A DNA stretch of 64,000 nt, taken from positions 14,571,501-14,635,500 of the forward strand of contig BSBM01000904.1 in the NCBI GenBank assembly GCA_027924585.1. The letters run 5' to 3'. The stretch is from Larix kaempferi (taxonomy: Eukaryota; Streptophyta; Pinopsida; Pinales; Pinaceae). This document shows positions 11,849-23,567 of the stretch, piece after piece (positions within the stretch are counted from its first letter, which is position 1; every line of letters starts with the position of its first letter). Below the pieces are notes generated by a model. The model did not search any database, was not told the DNA's origin, and saw only the letters and a list, made by a program, of their open reading frames with translations. The translations under genes were made by a program, and so were the position numbers.

Positions 11849-13190
11849 TACATTTATCCTGTAGCTCTATTCATATGCTCCAACAATACATTTTGTGTAG
11901 TATAATTTATAATTTCTTATTTTTGGAGGCCTAATTAATGTTTGTCCAACAAAAATAACATGAATGTAGTGTCGACTACACAATTGAATATGATATGACA
12001 CTATAACACTTTATAATAATATTTTTAAAATATAATGAAGGGATTCATATACCAACAATAAGGAAATATTATTTATTATGTTCAAGGCCCTCTTAACACC
12101 TTACTTTTTATGTCTCCCAAATCGGCTTAGAAGGGAAGGTATGGGGCCCTCTTAGGAAACCCTTGCTCATATCCCAGACATAGATAGACCATGGCCCATC
12201 AATAACTCCATTGTCGACAACCTGGCCTCCCCCAGAAGCGAGGCAGACATGTGATGTGACCTCATAACGTAGACTTGCGATGGATACATGGCGGGACCTC
12301 ACCATATGGAGCACATGGTTATCAATAGTACCATTAATGATCAGTTGTAAAGGCATAAGGAAGGTTGAGTGGATGTACCAGAACATCCTAATGAACACCG
12401 TGCGAAGGACAATTATGTATGTTAGCATGCAGGAGAAGGATATGAATCTAGTAAGAGGGGGATTGGTTAATGATGGTCGCAGCGGTAAGCATGACAAGGG
12501 ACTTGTAGATGGAAATTGATGTCATTCTCAGGGTGGATATTATTCGAGACCTCCCACATTCGAACAGGGAGATTATCATCAATGGCGATTGATATAAGAA
12601 TAACAACACTAGCCACTGGACTATGGCGACATGCAAGGGCAGAAAGTGACCTAACCCGAAGCTCCAAAAACTTACCAAAGAGCATATTTGGGATGCCACA
12701 ATGACAATCAATTATAGGGACTCCATCTATCATGTTTCTATGCTTGAAATAGAGCCCTCGAAACAAAGGTTTTGGAACAAAGCGGAAATATTTCAAGAGG
12801 TGGACGAGATGCAGGCCTTTGCGAACTGGTTCCCGGACCTGGGAGACTCACACTCGAGACAAGTCCTCTATGTGCACTCTTTGGTGACATTCTAGACTGA
12901 GAAGGTTGTATTGGGATGCATCCTCACAGACCACCACATAAACATTGATCGAATGGAAGGCGAGCTCTGAATTCTAGAGGAGTTGAAGTCAGACTCAAAA
13001 ATTATGAACACCAATTTGAACTCCCTTGGTTGTCATCTAGGCGTGGAGTTCATCACTCATACTCTATCTTCCACCACCACCTCTAGCAAGGATGCAAAAG
13101 AAGAGACATAACAAACTCAACACATGAAATAATTGGAGTCAGATCGTGAAGTCTTTCAGGCAGGAGCAATCTACAATGCGATGGAAGAAT
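11849..13190. other. Unassigned; less AT-rich block 12108-12900
   Basis: From 12108 to 12900 the DNA is more balanced in composition, and both strands have overlapping open frames (for example a 129-codon frame at 12108-12497 and a 109-codon frame at 12467-12796, both minus). Several start codons on both strands make orientation unclear, and no domain is recognised. The block may be a decayed gene or element. 12900-13190 shows nothing identifiable. Confidence 0.35.
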
Positions 13191-13196
13191 GGATTC

Positions 13197-14306
13197 AAAT
13201 ATAGGCAATACCCGAAAAAGGTATGCAAACTTATCAACTCCTTGTATGGCCTGAAACAAGCAGCTCGAGCATGGTATGAAAAGCTAACCGAGCATCTTCT
13301 AAAGATGAATTTCAAACCTTATAATCTTAATGACGCAACCTTGTTTGTAAAGAAAGTTGGAAGATCTGTTGTGTTTTTTGTGGTGTATGTAGATGACCTT
13401 TTGATGACAAGGAACAATGGAAGTTATATCGCATCCATAAAGAAAGATTTGAAGAAAGGCTTTGAAATGACTAATCTGGGACATCTTCATTACTACTTAG
13501 GAATTGAAGTGAATCAACATCCTAAGTACATATCCATCTCTCAGAAGAAGTACGTTCAAGAATTGTTGAATAGATTTTGCATGATAGAATGCAACCCTCT
13601 CTCAAGTCCAATGGAACACAAGTTGAAGCTCACATCAAGTGAAAGAAAAGAATTTGAGGATGCGACCAAGTACCGATATCTTGTAGGAATCCTTATGTTG
13701 TTTGGCATCCTTTCAAGGTTCATGCACAAACCTTGTGAATGACATTGGTCTGCTGCAAAAAGAGTTCTAAGATACTTGAAAGGGACTTAAGACTTTGGCC
13801 TCAAGTACTCTAAGGTGGAGGACTTCAAACTCATTAAGTACTCTGATTCAGACTTAGATGGCGACAAAGAGACAAGAGTGTCCACTTCTGGATACACAAT
13901 GAGTCTTGGATCAGTAGCTGTCTCCTAGAGATCACGCAAACAATTAGTTCCAACATATTCGACAACAGAGGTAGAATATGTGACTGTTGCAGAAGCAATG
14001 AAAGAGATTGTGTGGCTCAGGAAGATACTTGAATATTTGCAGGAGAAACAAGAGAACTACACTCCACTATTGATTGACAACACTTCTGCAATAAAATTGG
14101 CCAAGAATCCCAAATTCCATAATCGAGCCAAGCACATCAACACAAAGTACAATTTGATTCGACATCATGTAGAGGCCAAGACAGTCGATTTACGACATTG
14201 TTCCACCAACGAGCAAATTACAGACATCTTCACCAAAACACTTGGAGGAGAAAAGTTTGAAAAGTTTAGAACCATGCTTGGACTCACAAACACCCCTTTG
14301 GATTAA
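13197..14306 (+). pseudogene. Ty1/copia pol remnant: RT and RNase H
   Basis: The frame contains KVCKLINSLYGLKQAARAWY, the catalytic YVDD at 13386-13397 and YLGIEV. RNase H follows with SDSDLDGDKETRVSTSGY and the terminal HINTKYNLIRHH and TKTLGGEKF. Stops occur at 13740-13742, 13788-13790 and 13926-13928, the last in the position of a conserved Trp. Gag, protease, integrase and the first part of RT are absent, so the copy is truncated near 13197. The frame ends at TAA 14304-14306 just before the polypurine tract, as expected for an intact 3' end. Confidence 0.9.
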
Positions 14307-14315
14307 GAGGGGGAA

Positions 14316-14550
14316 TGTTGGAAACCTAGTCCTTATGATTATGGTTCCACGTATTTTGTAGATAATGTAAATAGAGAATAAGAAGAAAAACAATCTCCGT
14401 AGGAATCCAAGAGGCATGTTGGTAGGTGAATCCCAACAGCCATATAATATGTATAGATAAATGCTTTTGCAAGTAAATAAAGCAATTCGAGAATTATCCA
14501 CTTAACAATAAGGAAAAATAATGTATACGATGGATTTCTTTGATGATGTT
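14316..14550 (+). repeat. 3' LTR (start) of the copia element
   Basis: Directly after the pol stop comes a polypurine tract, AAGAGGGGGAA (14305-14315), then TGTTGGAAACC. TGTTG is the standard copia LTR start. The right end is uncertain because no second LTR is available for comparison. The extent given is a guess bounded by the change of sequence character. Confidence 0.6.
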
Positions 14551-16046
14551 GCATGAACATACATAATGTTAAAAGGATACTAAAATCTTAGAGGATTGTA
14601 TGAGTTCATTTAAGCATGAAGCTAATATGTCAAAATTAATTTGTTATACATTTAATTTAGGTTTCTATTCTCTTTTATGTTTGTGTAAACTTTTGTAGTT
14701 ATAAAGATAGTTATAAAGATATTAATTTCGAGTTCCTTTAGTCATGAAGTTCTAGTTGTTAAGATTAATTTGTTATAAAATTCATTTAGGTTTGTATTCC
14801 TTTTTACGTTTGTTTGTAAATTTGATTTTTTTTTGTTGAAAAATATGTTGTAAAATGTATATCGAGTGATTAGTTGTATTTTATTAAAGAAGTTAATTTT
14901 TCCACTTTATTAAGTATAAATTTAAGTGTACTTAAGCATGATTTTGTAACATTGTCATGATATAACTTTTAATCCTGGGTTTAGGAAACTATTTAGCATT
15001 TTACAGATCAATTTGATTTGATTTGATGGTACCCTTGCATATTTAACACATTAAGTTTATATGAATTTGTTGCGTGTTGAAAATGATATGTCTTAGATTG
15101 GTTTGGTTTTGTCTAAGTGGAGTGGACATTAGTATAGTTGATGTTAGAGTACCTTAATTGGCAATGCATGGTATTGGGGATATGTATGGTGTAGAGGATG
15201 CAGTTTATTCTTGCCCACACTTTCAAAGCATTTTTTTTAGACTATGCATAGTTTGATAAACAAATTAAATTTGATTGTTCATTTAGTATTATTGCTTGAT
15301 GTGAAAACATTTTCCCATTTGGCTGAGCCTAGCTGTAAGGTCATCTAAGAGACTTGAATGAGGAGCCTTCATTTTAGAATACAATAGGCACATAAAATGG
15401 GTTGGGATGTAGTAAAACACACTCGAGATAAGGTTTTGCTACTCAAATGTCGTGGTTGATTTGTCTCATATCTTTGTACACAAGTAGTTCAAGACAAATC
15501 TTTGTGAAACCATGAAGCTAAATTTTCTCCCTTTGTTGCCCATAAAGGTCAAGAAGTATGAGAGTTAGGCACTAGATCAAGTGGCGAGTTTATAAATAGA
15601 TGGCAAAGGCAAGTCCGTGTCTTTGGAGGATTGGAAGAAGTAGGAAATCATTTAAGTACGTTGCATCAAGCAATGGAGGCACAAGCTTAAATTCAACTAT
15701 AACAAGATTTTCCACAATAGTGACCAAGCATTCCATTTGACACAATAGTCTTTTATGCACAAACAATTAGAGGAATGGCATTGCAAAGGTCTTGAAATAT
15801 GAACCACTAAGGAAAGACACTGCAAGGGGAGACTATCTTAGTTTTCCCCTTTCAATCCCAAGGATTTTGGAGGATTATGGAGTAAGATGGAAGGTCTTTG
15901 AAGCAACAATTGATTCTAAATACTCTATCAAGGATGTTAGACTTGTTAGTGTGGTTTGGTTAGGGGTTTCGCTGATGCTCTAGATGGCATCAAAGAATGG
16001 TTACGATTCTCACTTATGTCATTTAAAGCAAGTGCATTGTAGGCAA
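14551..16046. other. AT-rich intergenic DNA
   Basis: No gene was recognised. GTTATAAAGATA-type words repeat near 14698-14725. A short open frame at 15792-15983 has no known resemblance. Confidence 0.45.
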
Positions 16047-16346
16047 TGTCCCTGATGGGGGTAAATAAGGGTCAAATATGTAAATGGTAGTTGGTACCAC
16101 TAGTGGAGTTGCATGGACAATGAGTATAATTAGTATATATAACAAATCAATATAGTCATTATTACAAACATTGATTTGTGATTGTGAACTTGTTTATATT
16201 TGGGTTATTTGGAGTTCTCCTAATATCTAGGAGTTATTGTGTAACTCGTCATAAAAACATTTTTGGTAGTTGTGTTCCATGCTCATATTTGGTGTACAAT
16301 GTGTATGTGGGTTTATCATGCTTTATTGTGTTTTATGTTCATTACA
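16047..16346 (+). repeat. 5' LTR of the 2.6-kb element
   Basis: This 300-bp segment runs from TGTCCCTGATGGGG to TTCATTACA. Its paired copy is at 18294-18659. Shared interior words include CAAATATGTAAATGG-like and CCATGCTCATATTTGGTGTACA-like stretches. Confidence 0.7.
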
Positions 16347-16348
16347 AG

Positions 16349-16363
16349 TGGTATTAGAGTAGG
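16349..16363 (+). other. Primer-binding site (tRNA-iMet type)
   Basis: TGGTATTAGAGTAGG begins two bases after the LTR end. It resembles the initiator-Met primer site TGGTATCAGAGC and has the same spacing as in the chromovirus at 1083. Confidence 0.65.
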
Positions 16364-18293
16364 TGCTTTTTGGTTTGGCACCTTCAAATTGCACCCTACA
16401 CAATTTGATCAAAAGGTTTTGCAATGGATCTCCAAATCCAATAAGACCAACTTTCGAAAAAGAATATGACATGTCTCGAGGATAATTCTCAACAACAAAA
16501 TTGTAAGAATTCCAAACAATTTCAAACTTGTAGCTTTAGGGTTTTCATCCAATCAAAAAACCTTGTTAAGGCTAATACGACTCACCAAATCAAATATATA
16601 TGAAATTACAAGGGGTAATTACAGGGAGAGTAGTGACATATGGAGGAAGGATAGCATGATATCATAGGTCCAAAATTAAGAGCTATTAGGGTGAAATGCA
16701 TGGAGATATTGCTATATAAACTCTCTCTTAAGGAGAGACTAAATAAGGAGGGTTGCCATAACATCCTATTGGAAAATCTAAAGCAAGTGAAGTTGATGGA
16801 ATATGGGAGTAGATATTTCAAGTTGTTATAGGTCTAAATTTTAATGAAATTGGTGTAGAAACATTGTAGACATAATAGTTACAAAGTTAGTTTGTAGAAC
16901 AACCCCCATAAAAGAGCCTAAAAAGGTATGCCAATTTAAAATTGTCATACCATTTCTTTGGAAGGCTAAATTTAAATGATTCAAAAGAACTTTGAAAAGG
17001 CAAAGAGAGGATAATGCATGAATAAATTTTTTGGGACAACTTGGAATAAATGCTTTGAAGTTAGTGGATTTGGAAGTGAGGGGTTCAAATAGAAACCCCA
17101 AGTTTTAAATGGATGAAATCGTAATGTTTTTATGGAGATATAAGGGGGATTAGTTCTAGAGAATGCTTGAATATTGCAAAGGAAAATTGGAGCAATTATT
17201 TATTTGAAAGTGGCTATTTGCAAGGTGAAGCTAAGTAGCGGGTGAGCCTTGATAGATGCACAGATGCACCGGTTTAACACACAATTTGGGAGATTTTGAA
17301 AAAGTTTTCTCAAATAGATGGACAAATAAAACAAAACAAATGGAAATGGATACCTAGTGTTGAACATGATGGAAACATGCAATTAATCAAGGCGGATTCG
17401 AAGAGAGTAAAAGATGAAATGCAAAGTAAAGATGTTGAAATATCTAAACTCAAGAAGGTCTAAGAAAAAAAGACAATGAAATTGTACGAAAAGATGCTGA
17501 AATAAATAGGTTGCATAAGTATAATCGAAACCTTCTTAATGATGTCAAGAATGTGAAAAGGCATCTAGAAGAGGCAAGAGCAAAGATTATAGATGAAGAG
17601 ACTACAAGATGAGTTCAACATGAAATTAGCAAGAAGATTGAAAAAGCCCTAAACACCAATGATTTAATTGTAAATGCAAACACAAATTAAGTTTAGGACT
17701 AAAGAAATTGGTGGTTGGTATCATACTTAGAAGGAGAAGGAAGAGACCATAAAAGGCCACCGTGAAATATTTGAAGAAATTGAACTCCATCTTAAAAACA
17801 TAACGATCAAACGTGATTTCATCTCAAATGAAAGAATAATTCAACATCAAGCACAAAATCTAATACATGCAATTACACTAGAAAAGAAGATCGATGATAA
17901 GGGTGTAGAAAATGAAAGCTACCAATCAAAGATAAAACCTTTTCAACATCCTCATTGCCAAGGAAGTGTGTAACAAGAAGAACAAGTGCATCGTCCTCTC
18001 TTTAAGAGAAGTAGAGGAAAAAATCAACAAAATTCATGAAACGTGGCACCAACGAACCATTACGAAAGAAATTATTTTCAAAGATCAATTACTACCACAA
18101 ATGTAAGAAGTTACAATTATGTATGAAAGCAAAATAAAATTACTGACATTGCATTAAATTACTAAAGATTGTCGTTATAAAAATCAATCATAGATGGATT
18201 TATAACCAATTATAGATGAATCCTATTACTTGGTCTGATTATAAATAAAACCTTAGCACAAAGTTTTTTTTAAGAGGATACTATGTAATTTAA

Positions 18294-18659
18294 TGACCCT
18301 AATGGGGCTATATCAAAGTCAAATGTATATGTAAATGGCAGGTCGATGTGGTAGTGGGTGACCCTAATGGGGCTATATCAAAGTCAAATGTATATGTAAA
18401 TGGCAGGTCGATGTGGTAGTGGGTATATGGGTATACATGGGCAATGGGTGATAAGTCGTATAAAAGAGGTCAAAATACTGATTAAGACATTGAACTGTGA
18501 TTATTGTATTTGGATGCATTTAAGTTATTTCGAATTCTTATCTTAATGTGTAAAGAGTTATTGCAGGATTCAGCATGATAACTCTCTGGGAGATGTCCAC
18601 ACCCATATTTGGTGTACATGTAGGTTTATCACGTATTATTATACTTTATGTTCATCACA
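18294..18659 (+). repeat. 3' LTR with an internal 65-bp duplication
   Basis: This is the partner of 16047-16346. Its first 65 bases (TGACCCTAATGGGGC...) are immediately repeated from 18359, which makes this LTR 366 bp rather than 300. The two 65-bp copies are virtually identical, so the duplication is much younger than the LTR divergence. Confidence 0.75.
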
Positions 18660-19661
18660 ACGAGGACCTAGAAAAGAAAGCTCCTACACAATAAGATAAT
18701 CAAGTTGTGTGTGCGACTATCAAATCATCAAAAGCTCCAATAGTGCTAAAGCCATGTCTCACCCAAACATTCACCAGTGCTTGTTAATAGATATGCAAAG
18801 AAAGAAGACATGTTAACAGATATGCAAATGTTTAGCTAGAGGCCGGATGCTGTGTCATACAGCATTTGTTGTCATTGTACACTTAAAACAGAGTATTTTG
18901 CAAGATGTTTCAAGCAATTTCTCTATAGTAATGCATTTACTGATTCAGGCATCGGTCCTTTCATCGTGGCATGTATAATTCAAAACAAGCATTTAGATTC
19001 TCCTCTTCAACAGTTATGAAGTGACCCCTTTGCCACCAATAAGTGAGAGGAGTTAACTAGTCACGATTCTCTTTGCCATTGCATTTGCAGAAGTGATTAT
19101 GATATTCTCTATAATAATGCATTCAAAACATATGCTATTTCAGTCGATAGAATGAGTTCTGGATGCCTTCATATATAAAGAAAATACGAAACCATATGAT
19201 GATGACACTAAAGAAAATAAAAGGAAAAGGGAAGAAAATATGAAACCATGATGATGACACTAAAGAAAATATAAGGAAAAGGGACCTAGGGAAAGGTTGG
19301 CTCTGAGAAACGAAAAATTTACACATACAAGTTAAACTCATATACGATATTAAATTGAGGGATGTTTGTAACATGTTCAACAATGGTGGAGGCCATATTG
19401 CCCCAAAGAAGTTCAGTTCCTTTTTCAGTGCAAAACTTTTGTCAATATTAGTTAAAAACACTCTCAACCACGGGTGCTGGAATGCTCCAAGGCGGTTTCA
19501 GTTGGAACTTCAATATATATTATCTAACTGCTTATGCTATAATTACTCTTCTGCCACTTATATATATCCAAAAATGACCAGCCAAGAATTCTAAGATAAC
19601 AATGATCAGCACATCATTGAAGTAATAAAACTCCTTTGAGTATTGCAGAAAAGGCCTGCAA
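18660..19661. other. Intergenic DNA and probable PHF5A 3' flank
   Basis: No coding sequence was recognised. The part nearest 19661 should contain the 3'UTR of PHF5A, which is transcribed leftward. A 54-bp tandem duplication lies at 19180-19283. Confidence 0.5.
19180..19283. repeat. Two-copy 54-bp tandem duplication
   Basis: GAAAATAYGAAACC at 19180 and 19234 is followed in both copies by GATGATGACACTAAAGAAAA and AAGGAAAAGGGA. Confidence 0.85.
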
Positions 19662-19994
19662 CTATCTCTTCTTGAAACCATATTTCTTCCGCTCATAAAA
19701 TAGGTCTGTTTTTGCACTTCCAAGGTTCACAATTTTCGGACATCCATCCCTATCTTTCTCCTGCTGTGTGCATTCCTTGCAGTAATATGCATCGGAAATG
19801 CCCAGACCACCACAAATCACACACCTGCCCTGGTAGGATCCGTAGTTGCATTCATCACACACTCGAACAAGAGTACATGGCCTCACATAAGAATCACAAA
19901 TCACACATTTACCATCACATTTCTCACAAAGACGACCTATGGCAATGCCTGGCTGCTTTCGGCACATGATCAGATCAGGATGATGCTTAGCCAT
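19662..19994 (-). CDS. PHF5A: PHF5A / SF3b14b, SF3b spliceosome subunit
   Basis: This is a complete 110-residue protein, the normal length of the family. PHF5A (yeast Rds3) is a small zinc-binding subunit of the SF3b complex in U2 snRNP. It helps form the pocket that holds the branch-point adenosine in nuclear pre-mRNA splicing. The protein starts [20 protein letters not shown] and ends [13 protein letters not shown], both hallmark sequences. All 13 cysteines of the zinc knot are present (residues 11, 23, 26, 30, 33, 40, 46, 49, 58, 61, 72, 75 and 85), as is Tyr36 of the branch-point pocket. The coding region is one exon ending in TAG at 19662-19664. A strong splice acceptor 36 bases upstream of the ATG indicates a 5'UTR intron. 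No disabling change is seen, and it is the only clearly intact host gene in the window. Confidence 0.97.
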   Translation of the reverse strand: MAKHHPDLIMCRKQPGIAIGRLCEKCDGKCVICDSYVRPCTLVRVCDECNYGSYQGRCVICGGLGISDAYYCKECTQQEKDRDGCPKIVNLGSAKTDLFYERKKYGFKKR

Positions 19995-20030
19995 GGTTGA
20001 CTGTTATAGTTCCTGAACTAAAATCTGAAA
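19995..20030 (-). other. PHF5A: PHF5A 5'UTR part of exon 2, with splice acceptor
   Basis: On the minus strand a pyrimidine-rich tract ending TTTTCTTTTGCAG stops at 20031. It leaves 36 bases of leader before the ATG at 19994. A good polypyrimidine tract and CAG this close to the start codon implies an intron in the 5'UTR. The matching donor is not certain; see the candidate exon at 30344. Confidence 0.7.
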
Positions 20031-21033
20031 CTGCAAAAGAAAATTGAAGTATCAGAAATCATCATATGATAAATTACTAAATAAAACTATATGAAGCATA
20101 AGAGAATCTAGAAGTATTTTAGGCTAGACGGTTAAATGGAAGACAGACAAGTATGCACACAATCTCTCGACAAAAAGCACTGTAATATCCATACACTCGT
20201 CAAAACATTATATGCCCATCAGTCTGACTTGCACAGATAGAGTGATTCCCTTTGTCATGTTGCAAGGCACAGAATTCGAGTCCAATGATTTGCAAGGTAT
20301 CGAATGGGAACGGCAATAAAAAAAAGTCCAAACTACATATGAACACTACGACCAAACTTTACAACAGCTAAACCAGACTGCAAAATGTAGTATTCGCTAC
20401 AATTAATCCAAATGATTCACGAACAATTAACCGAAAAGTACTCAAAATTAGAAAATGTGCCAGTAAATATTTTTATGTGTATAATTTCACTTTTATTTAT
20501 TGAATAAATTTTTATCCTGGCTGCTGCCTCACAAACCTGCCCTAAATGGTCCATGAAACCCTAATGTCTTCAAATTGATGCATTTTAGGAGCACACTAAA
20601 ATAAGGGAACCCAAATAGGAAATAGCGGAAATGGAAAGGTACCTAGAATGTTTGAGCCCTAAAACATTTATCTTTGTTCTGAGATTAACTGAAGCAGGAG
20701 GAGAATATGTATTTAAAATGTTTAATAATACATAAAAACTCATACAGTAAAAGTAAAACTCATAAATACAAAACAAAACTCATAAATAAGCAATGCTCCA
20801 CAAAATTTCCAGGACACGTGGGTAAGATGACGGGTCTACCCCAATATAGGCAGCCCCACCCCAAATATATATCTAAAAATTCAAAAACATCAGAAACATA
20901 AGTTTTTAGCAATGTTTAATGGTTATAAACAAACAGTGAATCAGAAATAGTTTCAAACTTTCAACTTTAAGAAACAAAATGAAATTGAAAGCAACATCCC
21001 ATGGACCATTTTATATGAAGTCCCCTTTTTAAT
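20031..21033 (-). other. Probable 3' part of the PHF5A 5'UTR intron
   Basis: No coding sequence was recognised. Weaker alternative donors on the minus strand are CAG|GTTTGT near 20537 and TAG|GTACCT near 20641, either of which would make a much shorter intron. AAAACTCATA occurs three times between 20733 and 20790. Confidence 0.4.
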
Positions 21034-21048
21034 AAAATGGTTCCAGAC
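21034..21048. repeat. Target-site duplication, left copy (LINE)
   Basis: AAAATGGTTCCAGAC is found here and again at 28192-28206, directly after the LINE poly(A) tail. The left copy is preceded by TTTTTAAT. An A-rich start to the duplication fits target-primed reverse transcription by an L1-type endonuclease. Confidence 0.93.
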
Positions 21049-22010
21049 TGGGTTCCAACATAATAGAACCTTCTTGTAAGGGGGAATCAAAATGACAGAG
21101 GGAGGTTTTTTTGAATTTTTTCGCTCCAAGAACTGATTCAGAACTGTGGTAGAGTCGTGGATTTGTGCAGACTTTCTCAGAGATCATGGTGTTTTTCCCC
21201 TGGAGCTGTTGGCTCGGTCTCGAAGGTGCTTGGAGCGCGAGGGAGTTAATATGGGGGATTTCTTTGAACACAGGAGCGGTTCTTGGCATCGGAAGTCAGC
21301 ACCTATAATGGCAGAGATCTGCTTGTTTTTTCCAGCTATCTGAACGATTGTGTCTGGCGTGGACAGATATCCTGAATTTGAAAGGGAAACTGGCGGAGAG
21401 AATAACACTGGCAATAATCTTTTTTTCAATATTTAAATCCCTTACCAATAGCAGGATTTGGTTTATGAATGACTTAACTGCTAGGGCCTCGATGATATGA
21501 TCAATTGGAATTGATACAGGAAACAACAAACCATGTTGAATTTGACAAGATAGTGTACCCATGATGTGATTCTGGGCATTTAGCTGAGTGATGCGGTCCA
21601 GCTGCGAATTGGATCTTGGAGCCGTGTGCAGATTTTGAAGGGGCTTGTGGGTGGACGGCATTGATTCCACGCCATGGTTGGATGACGGGCCACACTGGGA
21701 TGCATGGGGATTTAGGAGGATTCTGTGGTGAAGAACGCTGATTGTGTGTTTGGTGGCTTGGGGGCCGGTCCCTAGCTGTTATTGGTTTTCTTTTATTATT
21801 TCTGGGGTTACGGTTCTGTCAGGGTAGTTGCTTATTTGGTGCTAGGGATTGGTGATCTGGTTGATTGGTGCAAGGGGTTGGTGATCTGGATGATTTGAGG
21901 AACGACTGGGATGCCATGGAGGTGGATGTGGCTTACCACTCAGCTGGGGTATTTGATTAGGGGATATTGCTGTTGGAACTGACAATGCGGAGGTGGAGGG
22001 GTCAGGGGCT
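21049..22010 (+). promoter_or_regulatory. LINE 5'UTR
   Basis: This region runs from the target duplication to the first ATG of ORF1. Plant L1 elements carry an internal promoter in this position. None can be pinpointed by eye here. Confidence 0.55.
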
Positions 22011-23567
22011 ATGTATGGACCCTTCTTGAAAGGCGGGGGGCCAGTGGTCTCTTCTGGGCCCATGGAAGGGCAGGACAGGGATGGGCATCATATTAAATTA
22101 TCTACTACTGCCAGGGTGCCTATTCCTCGATCTGAGGCTTCTGCGAAGGCTGACTCACAAAAATATGCAGCGAAGAGGGTTAATGAACGGAAGAGAAAGG
22201 ATAAGTTAGTGTTGGGGGTGGATGTAACGATGGAAGAGGCGGAGGATTACACACACACAGCAGTGGTTGGACATGTTCGGGGCAAAAGACTTGGCCGCGG
22301 ATTCCTTCAGCGCTGGGCGGATGAGCAGTGGAAGGATTTGGTGTCTTCAGCCCCTGAAATCCGGGTGCTGACGAAAGGCTGGTTTTCTTTCATTCTATTG
22401 AACAAAGGGGAGGTTGATGCAATCTTGAGCAGACATTGGTCGATGTTGGGCGTCCCTATCATTCTAAAAAGCTGGACCCCCTTTTTCGACTCTAAAACAG
22501 AGAAAATTGTTGTTGAACCGCTATGGGTGAAGCTTCCTGGGTTCCCCATGCATCTGTGGAATGAAACTCGGTTTGCAGCGATTGGGAATTTCCTAGGTGA
22601 TTATGTGTGTTCAGATCATTCACATAATGTGATTGGAAAATACACGGTGGCAATGATTTTGGTAAAAATTGACCTCTGGCTGGGACTCTCTGCTGAGATT
22701 AATGTACAATCCAAGGATGGGGACTTCGTCCAACTTCTGGATTATGTGGGTGTGCCGTTTAGGTGCCACAGCTGCCACACTCTTGGACATCTGGTAGCCA
22801 GATGCCACTTACCGTTTCGGGCTAGTAAGCCTATGGTCGATGATGGAGTTAAAGAGCGCACTGATCCTTTGATGTCGGTAAATCCTCAGGTGGTGGTGGT
22901 TGATAGCAGTGGGCCTGTTTCTGACAGAGGGGTGAACACTGATTATGTGGTACCATCCGCCAACAGCGGGCTACATGGAGCTGAGGACATTTTGTCTCCT
23001 TTGGTGCACAAAGGAATGGAGCCTATTGGGTGTGCAGATCCGGTTGATGTGGGGGCCTCACTTACTGCGACTCCTTTGACTCGGGACATCTCTAGCGAGC
23101 AACGGGAGCAGTCATTTCTACAACGGGGTACATCTACGAACCACCTGGGTAAGTCTCATTTATTTTCACCTGCAGATTCTTTATTTGCTGCCACTGCTGA
23201 TTTGGGGGGGGGTGGTCTTGGGCCTTCCCCTCTAGCCTGTACCGATACACAATGTCCTGTAGATACTTGTACTTTGTCTGATGTGGATTGTGTATACACG
23301 CCGTCCATTGAAACCACCAAACACTCTAGCAGTTTCGAGGGTCGAAGTATACGATATGCTCTTAGAAATAGGGAGATTACTGTTGACGGATCGGGGGGGA
23401 AGGGACTTCCTGAATTGGCTCATAGTGTTGGGGGAAAGGGTCGGGGACGAAAATCCCATTTGTCAAAAGCACAAGATCGGGCAAAAGTAGATTTAGTGAT
23501 GGGCACACAAACTTCGATTGAATGGGCACTTAGAGCAGCGAAAGCCCTAGATGGGGGTTTTTTATGA
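22011..23567 (+). CDS. LINE ORF1: DUF4283 and CCHC zinc-knuckle protein
   Basis: This is a 518-residue open frame. An in-frame stop at 21954-21956 bounds it upstream, and the first ATG after that is at 22011, so that start is chosen. Residues ~85-250 resemble the plant retroelement DUF4283 domain (ADEQWKDLVSSAPEIRVL, then VEPLWVKLPGFPMHLWNE, then IGNFLGDYV, then VPFRCHSC). A CCHC knuckle, CHSCHTLGHLVARC, occupies residues 252-265. ORF1 proteins of plant L1 elements bind the element RNA and form the ribonucleoprotein. The C-terminal half is low in recognisable structure. The stop TGA overlaps the ORF2 start as ATGA. No disabling change is seen. Confidence 0.92.
   Translation: MYGPFLKGGGPVVSSGPMEGQDRDGHHIKLSTTARVPIPRSEASAKADSQKYAAKRVNERKRKDKLVLGVDVTMEEAEDYTHTAVVGHVRGKRLGRGFLQRWADEQWKDLVSSAPEIRVLTKGWFSFILLNKGEVDAILSRHWSMLGVPIILKSWTPFFDSKTEKIVVEPLWVKLPGFPMHLWNETRFAAIGNFLGDYVCSDHSHNVIGKYTVAMILVKIDLWLGLSAEINVQSKDGDFVQLLDYVGVPFRCHSCHTLGHLVARCHLPFRASKPMVDDGVKERTDPLMSVNPQVVVVDSSGPVSDRGVNTDYVVPSANSGLHGAEDILSPLVHKGMEPIGCADPVDVGASLTATPLTRDISSEQREQSFLQRGTSTNHLGKSHLFSPADSLFAATADLGGGGLGPSPLACTDTQCPVDTCTLSDVDCVYTPSIETTKHSSSFEGRSIRYALRNREITVDGSGGKGLPELAHSVGGKGRGRKSHLSKAQDRAKVDLVMGTQTSIEWALRAAKALDGGFL

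Larger units (their letters stand above)
16047..18659 (+). mobile_element. Non-autonomous LTR retrotransposon (2.6 kb)
   Basis: Two related terminal segments (16047-16346 and 18294-18659) begin TGTCCCTGATGGGG and TGACCCTAATGGGG. They share TATTTGGTGTACA and end TTATGTTCATYACA. A tRNA-iMet-type primer site follows the first. The ~1.95-kb interior holds no recognisable protease, RT, integrase or RNase H. From about 17390 to 17680 it contains Lys/Glu-rich coiled-coil-like pieces in shifting frames, perhaps a Gag relic. It is smaller than classical LARDs and larger than TRIMs. LTR divergence is high and no target duplication is visible, so the insertion is old. Confidence 0.7.

Noticed and set aside
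12108-12900. Overlapping minus- and plus-strand ORFs suggesting a gene
   Set aside because: Open frames occur on both strands at once, with no recognisable motif. Recorded only as an unassigned block.
17017-17101. Minus-strand open frames inside the 2.6-kb LTR element
   Set aside because: Wrong strand relative to its primer site and no domain. Likely chance frames.
21993-22010. GTG at 21993 as LINE ORF1 start
   Set aside because: A eukaryotic start is more likely the first in-frame ATG, at 22011.
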